A program made the translations under genes and the position numbers. A stretch of DNA of 34,870 nt from an uncultured Porphyromonadaceae bacterium (GTDB lineage: Bacteria > Bacteroidota > Bacteroidia > Bacteroidales > Muribaculaceae), in contig CAMWLC010000026.1 of assembly GCA_947174995.1 (NCBI GenBank), positions 1-34,870 on the forward strand. The letters run 5' to 3'. Positions 8,554 through 17,338 of this stretch are shown one piece after another (position 1 is the first letter of the stretch; each line of letters starts with the position of its first letter). Below the pieces are notes generated by a model. The model was not told the origin of the DNA and did no database searches. It saw only the letters and a list, made by a program, of their open reading frames with translations.

Positions 8554-8558
8554 CAAAA

Positions 8559-10097
8559 ATGTCAGGCATCAAATCATTGGCAAAAGACACTGCCGTGTAT
8601 GGCGTCAGCAGCATTGTCGGGAGATTTCTCAACTGGCTGCTCGTGCCGCTCTACGTGTATCTCTTCCCTTCCGACGAGTATGGCATAGTGAGCAATCTAT
8701 ACAGCTTCACGGCCGTGGCCCTGGTGATTCTCAACTACGGTATGGAGACCGGCTTCTTCCGGTTTGCCAACCGTGAGGACTGCGACCCGGCGCGTGTCTA
8801 CGCCACGGCTCTGCTCTCCGTGGCCGCCACTTCGCTGACATTCATGATAGCGCTCACGCTGCTCCTCGCGCCGGTGTCGCGCGCGCTGCTCGTGCCGCAG
8901 TATCCGGGATATGTGTGGATGCTGGGTATCACCGTGGCCATCGACGCCTTCTGCAATCTCCCCTTCGCCTGGCTCCGCTACCGCAACCGCGCATGGCGCT
9001 TCGCCACCATCAAACTCATCAACGTGGGGCTGAACATCGGGCTAAACCTCCTCTTCCTTATCTTCTGCCCCTGGGCGCAGAGCCACTGTCCGGAACTGGT
9101 CAACTGGTTTTATGCCCCCCCCGGAGGTGAGGCCTTCGGCATTGGATGGATATTCGTGGCCAACATCATCTCCACCCTCTGTGTGCTTCTCTGCCTTCTG
9201 CCCGAGCTAAAGGGAAGGATGCGTCTCTCCCTTTTCGGCTCCACGCTTTTAGGGAGGATGCTGCATTACAGTTGGCCCCTGCTGGTGCTGGGCGTGGCCG
9301 GGGTGCTGAGCCAGAACATGGGACAGATAGTCATGCCCTATCTCTTCAGGGGCAACGAGACGGCGGCCCACTCCATGGTGGGTATATACAGCGCCAACAT
9401 GAAGATAGCCCTGGTGATGGTGATGTTCACCCAGGCCTTCCGGTATGCCTACGAGCCCTTTATCTTCGCGCGTGCACGCGCCGAGGGTGAAAACCGCACC
9501 TCGGCCTACTGCGACGCCATGAAGTTTTTCGTGGTCTTCGGCCTCTTCATTTTCCTCGGAGTGATGTTTTTCCTCCCGGTGTTGCGCCATTTCATCTCCC
9601 CCTCCTACTGGGAGGGCCTGGGAGTGGTCCCGGTGATGATGGTGGCCGAGCTCTGCTTCGGCGTGTTCTTCAACCTCTCGCTGTGGTATAAGCTCACCGA
9701 CCGCACGGCCTGGGGCATGTATCTCTCGCTGCTATGCTTCGTGCTGATGCTGGGCCTCAACGTGTGGCTCGTGCCCCTCATCGGAATCCCCGGAGGGTAT
9801 ATGGGTTCGGCCTGGGCAGCCATGATAAGCTATTTCATAGTCATGGTGGTCAGCTGGCTTGCCGGACGCCGTTACTATCCCATACCCTATCCCCTGAAGC
9901 GCATGGGGGCATACTGCCTTCTGGCCGCGGTGCTTTACGCAGCCGGTATTTGGGCAGGAAATGCGTTGAATGGATGGATCTCGTGGCCCCTGCGCATTAT
10001 ACTCCTGACTGTGTATATCGGCGTGACGGCCCTTTACGAGCACGTCCCCGTGCTCTCTCCCATCGTCAGAAAAATAGCGGGACGCAAAAAGGCCTGA
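8559..10097 (+). CDS. Polysaccharide/oligosaccharide flippase family membrane protein
   Basis: This is a 512-residue integral inner-membrane protein of the MOP superfamily (Wzx/RfbX-like), which moves lipid-linked glycans across the membrane. About a dozen or more hydrophobic segments are visible through the whole length, and the N-terminus (LAKDTAVYGVSSIVGRFLNW) is the typical first helix of these flippases, with PLYVYLFPSDEYGIVSNLYS after it. The gene follows ruvB, an order I recall from other Bacteroidales, and is followed after 2 bp by a glycosyltransferase gene, so the two are probably co-expressed. The sugar or lipid substrate cannot be read from the sequence. MATE or MurJ membership is less likely given the N-terminal pattern. 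Confidence 0.9.
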   Translation: MSGIKSLAKDTAVYGVSSIVGRFLNWLLVPLYVYLFPSDEYGIVSNLYSFTAVALVILNYGMETGFFRFANREDCDPARVYATALLSVAATSLTFMIALTLLLAPVSRALLVPQYPGYVWMLGITVAIDAFCNLPFAWLRYRNRAWRFATIKLINVGLNIGLNLLFLIFCPWAQSHCPELVNWFYAPPGGEAFGIGWIFVANIISTLCVLLCLLPELKGRMRLSLFGSTLLGRMLHYSWPLLVLGVAGVLSQNMGQIVMPYLFRGNETAAHSMVGIYSANMKIALVMVMFTQAFRYAYEPFIFARARAEGENRTSAYCDAMKFFVVFGLFIFLGVMFFLPVLRHFISPSYWEGLGVVPVMMVAELCFGVFFNLSLWYKLTDRTAWGMYLSLLCFVLMLGLNVWLVPLIGIPGGYMGSAWAAMISYFIVMVVSWLAGRRYYPIPYPLKRMGAYCLLAAVLYAAGIWAGNALNGWISWPLRIILLTVYIGVTALYEHVPVLSPIVRKIAGRKKA

Positions 10098-10099
10098 AC

Positions 10100-11086
10100 A
10101 TGAAGACATCCGATGCCGATACTGCCGCGGCGCGCGCCGAAATTTCGGTGATTGTGCCGGTATACAATGCCTCACGATGGCTTCCGGAGCTGTTTCGCTC
10201 CCTGGAGGAGCAGACTATGGAGGATTTTGAGGTGATACTTGTTGATGACGGGTCTTCCGATTCCTCCGGTGAACTTTGCGCCGCGCAGCAGAGGCGCGAC
10301 AGCCGTTTCCGCCACTGCCCCCGGGCAAACCGAGGGGTTTCGGCGGCGAGAAATGCCGGAATATCCCGGGCGCGGGGCAATTGGATATACTTCATCGACG
10401 CCGACGACATGCTCCACCCCGAAGCTCTCGCCCGTCTGGTCGAGACGGCCCGAGCTACAGGAGCGGACATTGTCCTCGGAGGATTCAGCGAGGGAGAGTC
10501 CATGCCCCCGTCCCCTCGGCGCAGGGAGCCGCGCCTGATGACGGCACGGGAGGCCATCCTCACCTCCCTGTACCAGACCCCTCCCCTCAACTATATTTGG
10601 GGAGTGCTTTACCGCCGCTCGATATTCGAGTATCCCGACACGCGTTTCCGCGAAGGAATACGGTATGAGGACCTTGACATAGCCCATCGCCTTTTCGAGC
10701 GGGCCCGGAGCATAGCGTGGCTTCCCGAGGAACTCTATTTCTACCGCAGTCATCCCCAAAGTTTCATCCATACCCTCTCCCGGGGGCGCCTGGACGCGGT
10801 GGAGGTCACAGACAGAATAGTGGAGCGTTACCGTGGCACACCGCTTGAGAAAGCGGCACTCTCGCGCAGTTTCAGCGCCAGTTTCAATGTCCTCGCGCTC
10901 TTACTGCGCACCGGTTACGAGGCCCCGGAGATGCTGGAGCGCGTTTGGGAAAATGTACGCCGTGGTCGGCGCCGGGCCCTCACTGATCCTCGAGTGAGGA
11001 TGAAAAACAGAATCGGCGCCCTCCTTTCATACGGAGGGCTGCCGATTCTGAAGTGTCTTGCGCGTATCTCACGCGCGGGAAACTGA
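10100..11086 (+). CDS. Glycosyltransferase family 2
   Basis: This is a cytoplasmic or membrane-associated GT-A fold enzyme that adds a sugar from a nucleotide-sugar donor to a growing glycan. The catalytic marks are VIVPVYNASRWL near residues 17-28, LVDDGSSD with Asp49-Asp50 for nucleotide binding, the conserved GVSAARNAGI (79-88), and the metal-binding FIDADD with Asp100-Asp103. A third conserved region, RYEDLDIAHRLF, carries the usual ED base. I chose ATG 10100, 2 bp after the flippase stop, since the frame further upstream only overlaps the flippase gene. Total length is 328 residues, normal for the family. A 17-bp hairpin falls near the 3' end of the gene. Donor and acceptor are unknown. 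Confidence 0.92.
   Translation: MKTSDADTAAARAEISVIVPVYNASRWLPELFRSLEEQTMEDFEVILVDDGSSDSSGELCAAQQRRDSRFRHCPRANRGVSAARNAGISRARGNWIYFIDADDMLHPEALARLVETARATGADIVLGGFSEGESMPPSPRRREPRLMTAREAILTSLYQTPPLNYIWGVLYRRSIFEYPDTRFREGIRYEDLDIAHRLFERARSIAWLPEELYFYRSHPQSFIHTLSRGRLDAVEVTDRIVERYRGTPLEKAALSRSFSASFNVLALLLRTGYEAPEMLERVWENVRRGRRRALTDPRVRMKNRIGALLSYGGLPILKCLARISRAGN
11008..11050. repeat. Strong hairpin (17-bp arms) inside the glycosyltransferase gene
   Basis: The arms 11008-11024 and 11033-11050 are complementary over 17 bp apart from one bulged T at 11040, with an 8-nt loop. The hairpin is in the coding sequence, 36 bp from the stop. No T-run follows. Confidence 0.7.
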
Positions 11087-11103
11087 GGGTGAACTCTATA
11101 TAC

Positions 11104-13026
11104 TTAGTAACGGAGTTTGAGAGCCTGTGTGTCGCGGCGTATCACGAGGATGCCGTGGCCTGCGGGGGCTATTGTGCCGGAGCCGAGGAGTGTGCCGTCT
11201 ACGGCGTAGGCTTCGGCCCCTTCCGCGAGGACGATAGTGCGTCCGGAGATGGTGTAGAGAGGAGCCTCAGAAACGTTCTGTACGCCGCTTCCCTCGGAAA
11301 GTGTGGTGATGGTCATCTCGGGGGAGAAATGGGTCGTGAGGCCGTTTGAGAAGCCGCGCACGGCGTAATGATACGTGGTCTGCGGTTTGAGTCCCGTCAC
11401 ACTTACGGTCTCCTGCTCGGGAACGACGCGCTGAGTGTTCACCACGCGGCGCACGTCGCCGTAGGCATCCATCTCGTGGGCACCGAATCCCTCGCAGTAG
11501 TCCATCGGATACTTTATCCATTCCGAGGGATAGAACTTGGGAGTGGGCATGCAGGACTCCGGACGGCGGTAGTAGCTCACATCGGTGCCCCATACGCCTG
11601 ACACGCGGTCATTGACATCCGTGCTCTCGTATCCCACCAGGTCGATAAGCTCACCCTCGGGATTGAAGAGACCTATGGCGTCGTCGCCGGTGAAGGTCAT
11701 GATGTTGGCGTATCCTCCATCCTGATAGCCGATGGTCTTGTCGGCGATGTCGCGCACGGCGCCGAACTGTGCGTTGGCTATAGTGTAGCACTTTCCGTCG
11801 GCCAGTTCCACATCCGGGAAGGCAAACTCGCAGGCGGTGAGTCCGCCGGCACCGTTAGACTCCATTAGCAGACGGTATCCGCCGAGGTTGACCGCATGGC
11901 CGGTGCCGTTGAATATCTCAAGGGCGCGGTTGTTGCTCTTTCCTTCGATATATTTTGTGATCATCAGGTCGGGGGCCACGAGCTTGTCCTCCTCCACGGT
12001 CCATACCGCCAACTCGAACTCCTCGATGCCGGGGGCGTCAAGACCCGGAAGGTTGAAGCTGTCGGAGGTCACATCGAAGGGTGCCGGAGCGTCGGGACGG
12101 TATACCTTGGCGTTGCCGGTCAGGATGATGTTATATGTCATGTCACCTGCGTGGAGCACGTAGGTCTCCTCCTTGGAGCCTGCGCTGCGCGGATCGAACA
12201 TGAAGAAGAAGGACCAGGGAATATTGCAACCGTTGTCTGTCAAATCCGCCACACAACGGAAATTGCTTTTTTCGGGAGCCTCCATCCAGATGTCGATGAG
12301 GTCCTTATGGTTGCTGTGGGTCTCGGGATCGAAAGTGTGTACCTCCATTCCGTTGACAAGATATTTGAGAGTATGTATCTCGCTCATGTTTCCGGCCATG
12401 ATGTCGTTGAAATGGAAATAGGAAGTGGAGAGGTGCACGGCGGGTTTCTCTTCGCCGTCCGGCACGTCTTCATACACCTCTATGTCGGAGAGGAAGAAGC
12501 GCGTTACTCCGGAGCCCCCCTCCTTTCCGGTGCCGCTGAACTCAAGTTTGAACTCACTTTCCGCCAGGCCGGAGAAGGTCACGCTGCTTCCCTGCTGCGA
12601 ACGATCGGAAATCTGGGTGAGTCCGGAGATGTCGACGGTCTGCGTCATCTCGGGGTGTCCGGCTACGGAAACATTGATGGTGAGGTCGTCGCCGCTCCAG
12701 TTCTGGGCGCGGAAATAGACGGTGATGTCGCCGGGGGCATCGCTTGAGGCGGTGATGGCGGGTGTGGTGGCCTTGCCGTGCTTTGTCTTGGCGCTGAACT
12801 TGATGGCGCGTTCCGACATATAGCAGTTCTGGGTATACCATCCGTCGTTGTCACCCATCGTGGGGGCGTCGAAATAGAGGGATTCCGTGAAGTATCCCCC
12901 CTGGATTGTGGAACTCTTGCAGTTGGCGAAGGATTCCTTAAACAGCAGGTCGTGGCCTGCAGAGGCAGTCAGCGGGAGCGACAAGACTGCGCCCGCCAAC
13001 GCGGAAAAGAGTAAAATTCTTCTCAT
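11104..13026 (-). CDS. Secreted protein with lamin-tail and fibronectin-like domains
   Basis: A large secreted protein of 640 residues counted from ATG 13026 (MRRILLFSALAGAVLSL..., signal peptide cut near TASAG). ATG 13032 is equally possible; a frame running up to 13122 is ruled out because the promoter lies at 13071-13102. The N-terminal half is beta-rich (LFKESFANC..., IEVYEDVPDG), compatible with carbohydrate-binding-like sandwiches. The middle has a lamin tail domain (MITKYIEGKSNNRALEIFNG through VELADGKCYTI and DLVGYES), a beta fold common in secreted nucleases and surface proteins. A fibronectin III-like segment (VSVTGLKPQTTYHYAVRGFS) and a sorting-type tail (LYTISGRTI...) close it. 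No catalytic motif is seen. The function is unknown; it is monocistronic. Confidence 0.8.
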   Translation of the reverse strand: MRRILLFSALAGAVLSLPLTASAGHDLLFKESFANCKSSTIQGGYFTESLYFDAPTMGDNDGWYTQNCYMSERAIKFSAKTKHGKATTPAITASSDAPGDITVYFRAQNWSGDDLTINVSVAGHPEMTQTVDISGLTQISDRSQQGSSVTFSGLAESEFKLEFSGTGKEGGSGVTRFFLSDIEVYEDVPDGEEKPAVHLSTSYFHFNDIMAGNMSEIHTLKYLVNGMEVHTFDPETHSNHKDLIDIWMEAPEKSNFRCVADLTDNGCNIPWSFFFMFDPRSAGSKEETYVLHAGDMTYNIILTGNAKVYRPDAPAPFDVTSDSFNLPGLDAPGIEEFELAVWTVEEDKLVAPDLMITKYIEGKSNNRALEIFNGTGHAVNLGGYRLLMESNGAGGLTACEFAFPDVELADGKCYTIANAQFGAVRDIADKTIGYQDGGYANIMTFTGDDAIGLFNPEGELIDLVGYESTDVNDRVSGVWGTDVSYYRRPESCMPTPKFYPSEWIKYPMDYCEGFGAHEMDAYGDVRRVVNTQRVVPEQETVSVTGLKPQTTYHYAVRGFSNGLTTHFSPEMTITTLSEGSGVQNVSEAPLYTISGRTIVLAEGAEAYAVDGTLLGSGTIAPAGHGILVIRRDTQALKLRY

Positions 13027-13070
13027 AAGCATGATGTTATAAGTCAGTCCGAAAAAATGTGTCAGTCGTG

Positions 13071-13102
13071 CAAAGTTAACCAATAACCCGATGGTTACCA
13101 AA
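13071..13102 (-). promoter_or_regulatory. Promoter for the lamin-tail protein gene
   Basis: On the minus strand, TTTG (13099-13102) and TAACTTTG (13071-13078) are 20 bp apart, a full match to the Bacteroidota pattern. It lies about 40 bp upstream of ATG 13026/13032 and fixes the gene start downstream of it. Confidence 0.75.
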
Positions 13103-13113
13103 GAAAATCTGTT

Positions 13114-13152
13114 AAAAAACATGGGAGACGGCCCGTTTGGGGGCCGTCTCCC
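13114..13152 (-). terminator. Rho-independent terminator of the Omp28-type gene operon
   Basis: A perfect 12-bp stem (GGGAGACGGCCC at 13123-13134 with 13141-13152) and a 6-nt loop are followed, in minus-strand direction, by six U (13119-13114). It ends the transcript of the genes at 13192-16709, just ahead of the next promoter. Confidence 0.88.
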
Positions 13153-13191
13153 GGTTTTATCAGGGACTTGATTGCCGCTGTGTGGCGGGAC

Positions 13192-15036
13192 TCAGCGGAG
13201 CTGCTTGCAGGTGCGTGTGGAGCCGTCGGAGAGGATCTCGGTGCGGATAGTGACTCCTTCGGATGCCGGGGTGCGCAGCAGGTGACCCGAGAGGTCGTGA
13301 TACATCACGCCGACTACGCGGACATCCTCAGCGAGGTTGGTGCCGACTCCCGAGGCGTCGGGGTAGTTGGAGCGGCCGCAGTTGATGAATTTTCCGGTGG
13401 AGGCATCCATCAGCACGGCTACTACACGCAGTTTCGAGGGGTCGTTGAGGATGTTGTCGCCGTTGATGTTCACGATGTCGGAGAGGGATACGGTGAACTC
13501 ATCGGAATACTTCACTCCGGGGGTTATGGAGGCCGGTACCGAACCTTTCTCACCTAAGAAATCCCCGGCATAGACCACAACATCGTTGAACACCAGGCCG
13601 GCCACGCGGCTCGTGCTCTCGGTGAAGACCTCCCAGCCGTAGCCCTGCATATCGGAGCCGTCGTAATAATTGGTCTGAATCCAGTTGGCGGGCGAATCCC
13701 CTTCGCGACATGTCAATCCGTCGGCCACGACGATGTAGCTTATGCGGAAATCGGCATCCTTGTAATCGAATACGAAACGGGCATCGGCCACTGCCTTGAG
13801 GGCCGTGTGAGTGTCATCGGTCCAGTTGAGCGTCACGACCACTTCGCCCGGGGCGAATACCTCTGTCAGAGCCTCCCAGTTGGCGGCGATTCCCATGTCC
13901 GTGCCGGATGATGAGCCGTAGTAGGGATCAAGGTCAAGACTGCGGTTGAGCACGGCTCCGGGGTATCCTCCCACCTCGTTGGGGAAAGACCTTGTGCTCT
14001 GCATGATGTCGTCGCCATGATAGCTGACTCCCACAAAACGCTCGGGATACCGGCGTCCCATCTCCTCGAGGGCGATGAATCCGCGAGGACACCATCCGCA
14101 CCACAGGCCCGTGTATTCCTCCATCAGGGGAGTGGCCTGAGGTATGAAGTCAAGCGGAGTGAGGATCGCCTCGCCGGTGGACGCTACGGAATTGTTGGGA
14201 TTGCCGTTGATTTCAGTGACCGTCACGCTGAGTGTCTGGGGCTCGTAAGTGTCGGGGCAATCCACGGAAATCCATGCGTTCCCTTTCTGACCCAGCTGAG
14301 CGGGAATGGCGGTCTCCAGTTCGGTGATGCCCTGCCCGGAAACGCCGGAGGGGGATAGGGTATAGGTATATGTGAAATTGCTCACCGAGCTGCTTCCGCT
14401 GTTGGTGAGCGTCACGGCTACGGGAGTGGGTTGCCCCTTGACGCCATACACGTCTCCGAGCGTCACCGACACCATGTCGGGCTTGAAATCGCCGTCAAGC
14501 ACGATTGTCAATGCGCTCACCGTGCCTGTGGAGGAGGCCAGGGAGGTCCATTTGCGGTAAGTGCGGCTGCTGTGGAGATACAGTCCGTTGGTTTCGCTGC
14601 AGTCAGCCACAACCACGGGATACTTCTGCGCATCCGTATCCACGGCTCCCACCTTGAAGGAGTAACCTGCATATACGCCCCCCTCGGTGATGGTGTATGG
14701 CTCTGGGAAAGTGACTGAAATCACGCCGTCCGTCACCGTGGCCTCCACCTTGGCGATGTCGGCCACCGGCTGGTTATTGTCAAGTTTGAGGGAGGTGGAG
14801 AGCCATCCCGAGATGTCGGTGATGGCCTCGTCGGTAGTTATCGGCACCTTCAGGCCTGCGATTTTTGTGCCTGCAAGGCCCGGATCATTGATGCGTATCG
14901 CCACGTCATACGATTCCACTTTGCCGAATCCGTATCCCACGAGGGGCGCTCCGGCCGGAGCGTATGAAAAATCCACAGTGGCCGCCGAAGCTGAAACGGC
15001 GGCCACTGCTATTGATGAGATGAGAATATTCTTCAT
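13192..15036 (-). CDS. Omp28-related secreted protein with thioredoxin-like CGWC motif
   Basis: A 614-residue exported protein (signal peptide about 1-19). The N-terminal 300 residues are beta-rich, with an Ig-like repeat near VSVTLGDVYGVKGQPTPVAV. From about 300 the Omp28-type region begins: PLMEEYTGLWCGWCPRGFIAL holds a CxxC pair, Cys313 and Cys316, in the position of a thioredoxin active site, followed by RFVGVSYHGDD and the cis-proline-like GGYPGAVLNR. In this family the domain is found in outer-membrane-associated proteins; redox activity has not been shown here. The end (HDLSGHLLRTP...SDGSTR) resembles the sorting tail of its neighbour. It lies 20 bp downstream of that neighbour in the same orientation and ends at a strong terminator. 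Confidence 0.85.
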   Translation of the reverse strand: MKNILISSIAVAAVSASAATVDFSYAPAGAPLVGYGFGKVESYDVAIRINDPGLAGTKIAGLKVPITTDEAITDISGWLSTSLKLDNNQPVADIAKVEATVTDGVISVTFPEPYTITEGGVYAGYSFKVGAVDTDAQKYPVVVADCSETNGLYLHSSRTYRKWTSLASSTGTVSALTIVLDGDFKPDMVSVTLGDVYGVKGQPTPVAVTLTNSGSSSVSNFTYTYTLSPSGVSGQGITELETAIPAQLGQKGNAWISVDCPDTYEPQTLSVTVTEINGNPNNSVASTGEAILTPLDFIPQATPLMEEYTGLWCGWCPRGFIALEEMGRRYPERFVGVSYHGDDIMQSTRSFPNEVGGYPGAVLNRSLDLDPYYGSSSGTDMGIAANWEALTEVFAPGEVVVTLNWTDDTHTALKAVADARFVFDYKDADFRISYIVVADGLTCREGDSPANWIQTNYYDGSDMQGYGWEVFTESTSRVAGLVFNDVVVYAGDFLGEKGSVPASITPGVKYSDEFTVSLSDIVNINGDNILNDPSKLRVVAVLMDASTGKFINCGRSNYPDASGVGTNLAEDVRVVGVMYHDLSGHLLRTPASEGVTIRTEILSDGSTRTCKQLR

Positions 15037-15056
15037 GTATCGATGGTTTGGAGGTG

Positions 15057-16709
15057 TTATCGCACTGTCTTGGAAACCTTCACGGAGCCGTCGCTCATGA
15101 CGCTGCGGCTCACGAAGACACCCTTGCCGGGAGCGGCCACTCTTATGCCGTGCAGGTCGTAATACTGCGTGGTGAGGGCCTCGGCGGCGGTGGCTTTCAC
15201 ACCGTTTTCGTCAAGATTCAGCACGGTCATTTCGCCGTATGTCTTCGAGCCGTCCTCTTCCAGATAGAAGGCACGCACGCCGATAGTGTCCACTCCGTTC
15301 CAGTAATAGTAGATTTCGCGCAGGGTGCCGTCTACCACTATATCCCAGTTTTCGGTGAAGGAGTAGGGGATGTCGGTCATCTCTTCGGTGAGCTCCATAT
15401 ATTCATCGGGATAGAAGACGAAGATTTCGCCGTCGACAAACACGTTGTAGTAGAGACGTGAGGTGTCGAGCAGGTTGCCTTCCACATCGAAGGGGGGAAG
15501 CACGAAGGTGAACTCGGGATAGTCGGGATCAGGCACATCGGTGAGGTCGGAGGGAGCCACGGGAGGTATGCCGGCCTTGCGGTCCTGCTTCACGACGGTG
15601 ATGTTCTCCAGAGTGGCGTATGCATACCAAAGGTCTTCGGAGGGAACGCCATGGGTTGCGGCAAGTATCCCTTCGGAAGTGATCTTCCGGGCCTCGCCAT
15701 CGTAGACGAACACGAAGGGAGCCGAGGAGGGGAGGATTTCATCGACATAATCCTCGTACCATTCGTCCCACACGGACTCATTGGCGGCGGGCTGGAAGTA
15801 GATGTAGTGGCCCGTGTCCATACCCACATAGACAGGTTCCGTTATCTCGGCCTTGCCGTCGGTCATCGGCGCCTTTATCCAGGCATCGGGCAGAGTGGGG
15901 TAGAGTCCACGCAGATAGAGGCTGTCTTCCGTAGCGTTGACGCCTACGAAATAGCCGTCGTTATCATCTAAGAGAGCCCAATTCTCCGTGGCTGCGGCAT
16001 CGGCCGGCCCGGCCTCGGCCACGCCGGTGAAGGGAGTGATGACATAGTTCCAGTCACCGAATCCGGCCCATTCGTAATAATCATCTTCGGGAGTATAGTA
16101 GCAGAGACCGAGGATAGTCTCGCCATTGCCGGGCTCGGACGAGATCACCCCGTCTTTCACCTCCATGCGGAAATTCTGGTCGTCGGCGGGGTAGTACCAG
16201 CCTCCATCCTCGTCCTCGACGAAGTCCAGCACGGTGAGCGTGAGGAAGTCGCCGTATTCCTCCTCATACATCAGGGGCTGGTTGCCCGGGATGACGAGTT
16301 CGGTGTCGGTGAGGGTACATTCGGCCCAGTTGTCAAGATATGTTCCGGAGATGGGGACATTGAGATAGGTCTTGCCGTCGTCACCCTTTACTATCTCGCA
16401 CACGGCGCCGGAATCCTCCATTGCGAAGACGTTTCCGAAGAACACGAGATATCCGACCGAGGCGCGTTCATAGAAAGTGGATTCTCCATCCGGACGCCCC
16501 GGGATTATATCGCTCAGAGCGGGAGCCTTGGCCGGAGCCTTGCGGAGAGTGGATTTGTGGAGAGTGGGGGAGAACCGGAATTTCTCCATGCTTGCTGCGG
16601 GAGCTTTTGTTCCTTTGAACCGTGTCTGCTGCAGCGGAGTGTGAGCAGGGGCCGCGAAGGCCGATGCGGCTACCAAGGCCGCTGAAAAGAGTGTGTAGAA
16701 TTTCATCAT
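15057..16709 (-). CDS. Secreted protein of unknown function, 550 aa
   Basis: I do not recognise an assigned domain. A signal peptide covers about residues 1-19 (ASAFAAP). A basic, lysine-rich linker follows (35-65), then a long, acidic, aromatic beta-rich body with many Tyr, Trp, Asp and Glu, including segments such as DDYYEWAGFGDWNYVITPF, and then a tail ending YYDLHGIRVAAPGKGVF...SDGSVKVSK. The tail resembles the type A sorting domains of type IX secretion and the ends of other proteins in this window. The style (a secreted, acidic, repeated beta body) is common among orphan Muribaculaceae proteins. First gene of the two-gene operon with the Omp28-type protein. ATG 16706 is an alternative start. 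Confidence 0.75.
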   Translation of the reverse strand: MMKFYTLFSAALVAASAFAAPAHTPLQQTRFKGTKAPAASMEKFRFSPTLHKSTLRKAPAKAPALSDIIPGRPDGESTFYERASVGYLVFFGNVFAMEDSGAVCEIVKGDDGKTYLNVPISGTYLDNWAECTLTDTELVIPGNQPLMYEEEYGDFLTLTVLDFVEDEDGGWYYPADDQNFRMEVKDGVISSEPGNGETILGLCYYTPEDDYYEWAGFGDWNYVITPFTGVAEAGPADAAATENWALLDDNDGYFVGVNATEDSLYLRGLYPTLPDAWIKAPMTDGKAEITEPVYVGMDTGHYIYFQPAANESVWDEWYEDYVDEILPSSAPFVFVYDGEARKITSEGILAATHGVPSEDLWYAYATLENITVVKQDRKAGIPPVAPSDLTDVPDPDYPEFTFVLPPFDVEGNLLDTSRLYYNVFVDGEIFVFYPDEYMELTEEMTDIPYSFTENWDIVVDGTLREIYYYWNGVDTIGVRAFYLEEDGSKTYGEMTVLNLDENGVKATAAEALTTQYYDLHGIRVAAPGKGVFVSRSVMSDGSVKVSKTVR

Positions 16710-16792
16710 AAGCGTCAGTCAGCTTTGTGGCCCCCCGCCTCCGGCGGAAACACCACGTTTTGAAAAGTTTTTATACGATAATAAAACGCAAT

Positions 16793-16839
16793 AAAAGTGA
16801 AAAAGTTTTAATATTTTTGATTAAAACCTTCTCACTTTT
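16793..16839 (-). terminator. Long AT-rich hairpin, probable terminator of the 130-aa gene
   Basis: The 20-nt arms 16793-16812 and 16820-16839 pair fully in minus-strand RNA (two G-U pairs), with a 7-nt loop. They lie 55 bp after the stop of the 130-aa gene, and the 3' arm ends in UUUU. The rest of the 184-bp gap (16710-16893) shows no gene and no clear promoter for 16709. Confidence 0.55.
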
Positions 16840-16893
16840 GTGTCAAAATGTCGTAAATATATGAAAACCGCTCACTTGCGGCTAAGACCACTT

Positions 16894-17286
16894 TTATTTT
16901 TCGGCCAGAGCCTCGAAATAGCAGTCGGCGATGGCAAGCCATTCCTCCATCGAGGCGTCGAGCGTGAAACCGTCTTCCTCGCCCGGATTTCCCAGGTCGC
17001 CCCGGGCCACGGTGTCGGAGAGGCAGACCACGGTGGGTTTCACCTCCGTATCGTGGTTGTAATAATTGTTGATATCGGCGCGCGGGTTTTCCTCTTCCAC
17101 GAGGTAAAGGTCGTCGCCGTAATGGTATAGTCCGGTGATATTGACCACTTTGCCCGAGGGGAGGGTTGCTACCGGGATATAGTGGAATCCGGCCGTGGCG
17201 TTGTCCCAGAGGATAGCGCCGATCTGACGGCTTTCCATATCGGCGATCATGTCTTTTTTGGCTTTGTCAAGCAGAGGCGTTGTCAT
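16894..17286 (-). CDS. Hypothetical protein, 130 aa
   Basis: I do not recognise this protein. It is small, soluble-looking and acidic, with no signal peptide or membrane segment. The N-terminal helix (PLLDKAKKDMIADMESRQIG) leads into a mixed alpha/beta body with LWDNATAGFHYIPVAT, VVNITGLYHYGDDLYLVEEE and a conserved-looking VVCLSDTVARGDLG, ending in an acidic helix (EEWLAIADCYFEALAEK). It is flanked upstream by a dinD pseudogene and downstream by an AT-rich hairpin, so it is isolated from other genes in an AT-rich patch. Its leader sequence begins where the dinD similarity ends, and I found no standard promoter there. It may be an orphan of a lost neighbour. Confidence 0.65.
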   Translation of the reverse strand: MTTPLLDKAKKDMIADMESRQIGAILWDNATAGFHYIPVATLPSGKVVNITGLYHYGDDLYLVEEENPRADINNYYNHDTEVKPTVVCLSDTVARGDLGNPGEEDGFTLDASMEEWLAIADCYFEALAEK

Positions 17287-17338
17287 AATTTTGAATTTTG
17301 GTTTTCTTTAATACGCCCGGCCCCTCTCTTTTGTTTAC

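Noticed and set aside
8457-8558. Small regulatory RNA gene between ruvB and the flippase
   Set aside because: Only short direct repeats are seen; no promoter plus terminator pair supports a separate RNA.
11896-12747. Plus-strand open frame of 283 codons opposite the lamin-tail protein
   Set aside because: The minus-strand protein has a signal peptide, promoter and domains; the plus-strand one has none.
13027-13122. Extended N-terminus of the lamin-tail protein up to 13122
   Set aside because: It would start upstream of a full promoter match and put a non-signal stretch before a normal signal peptide.
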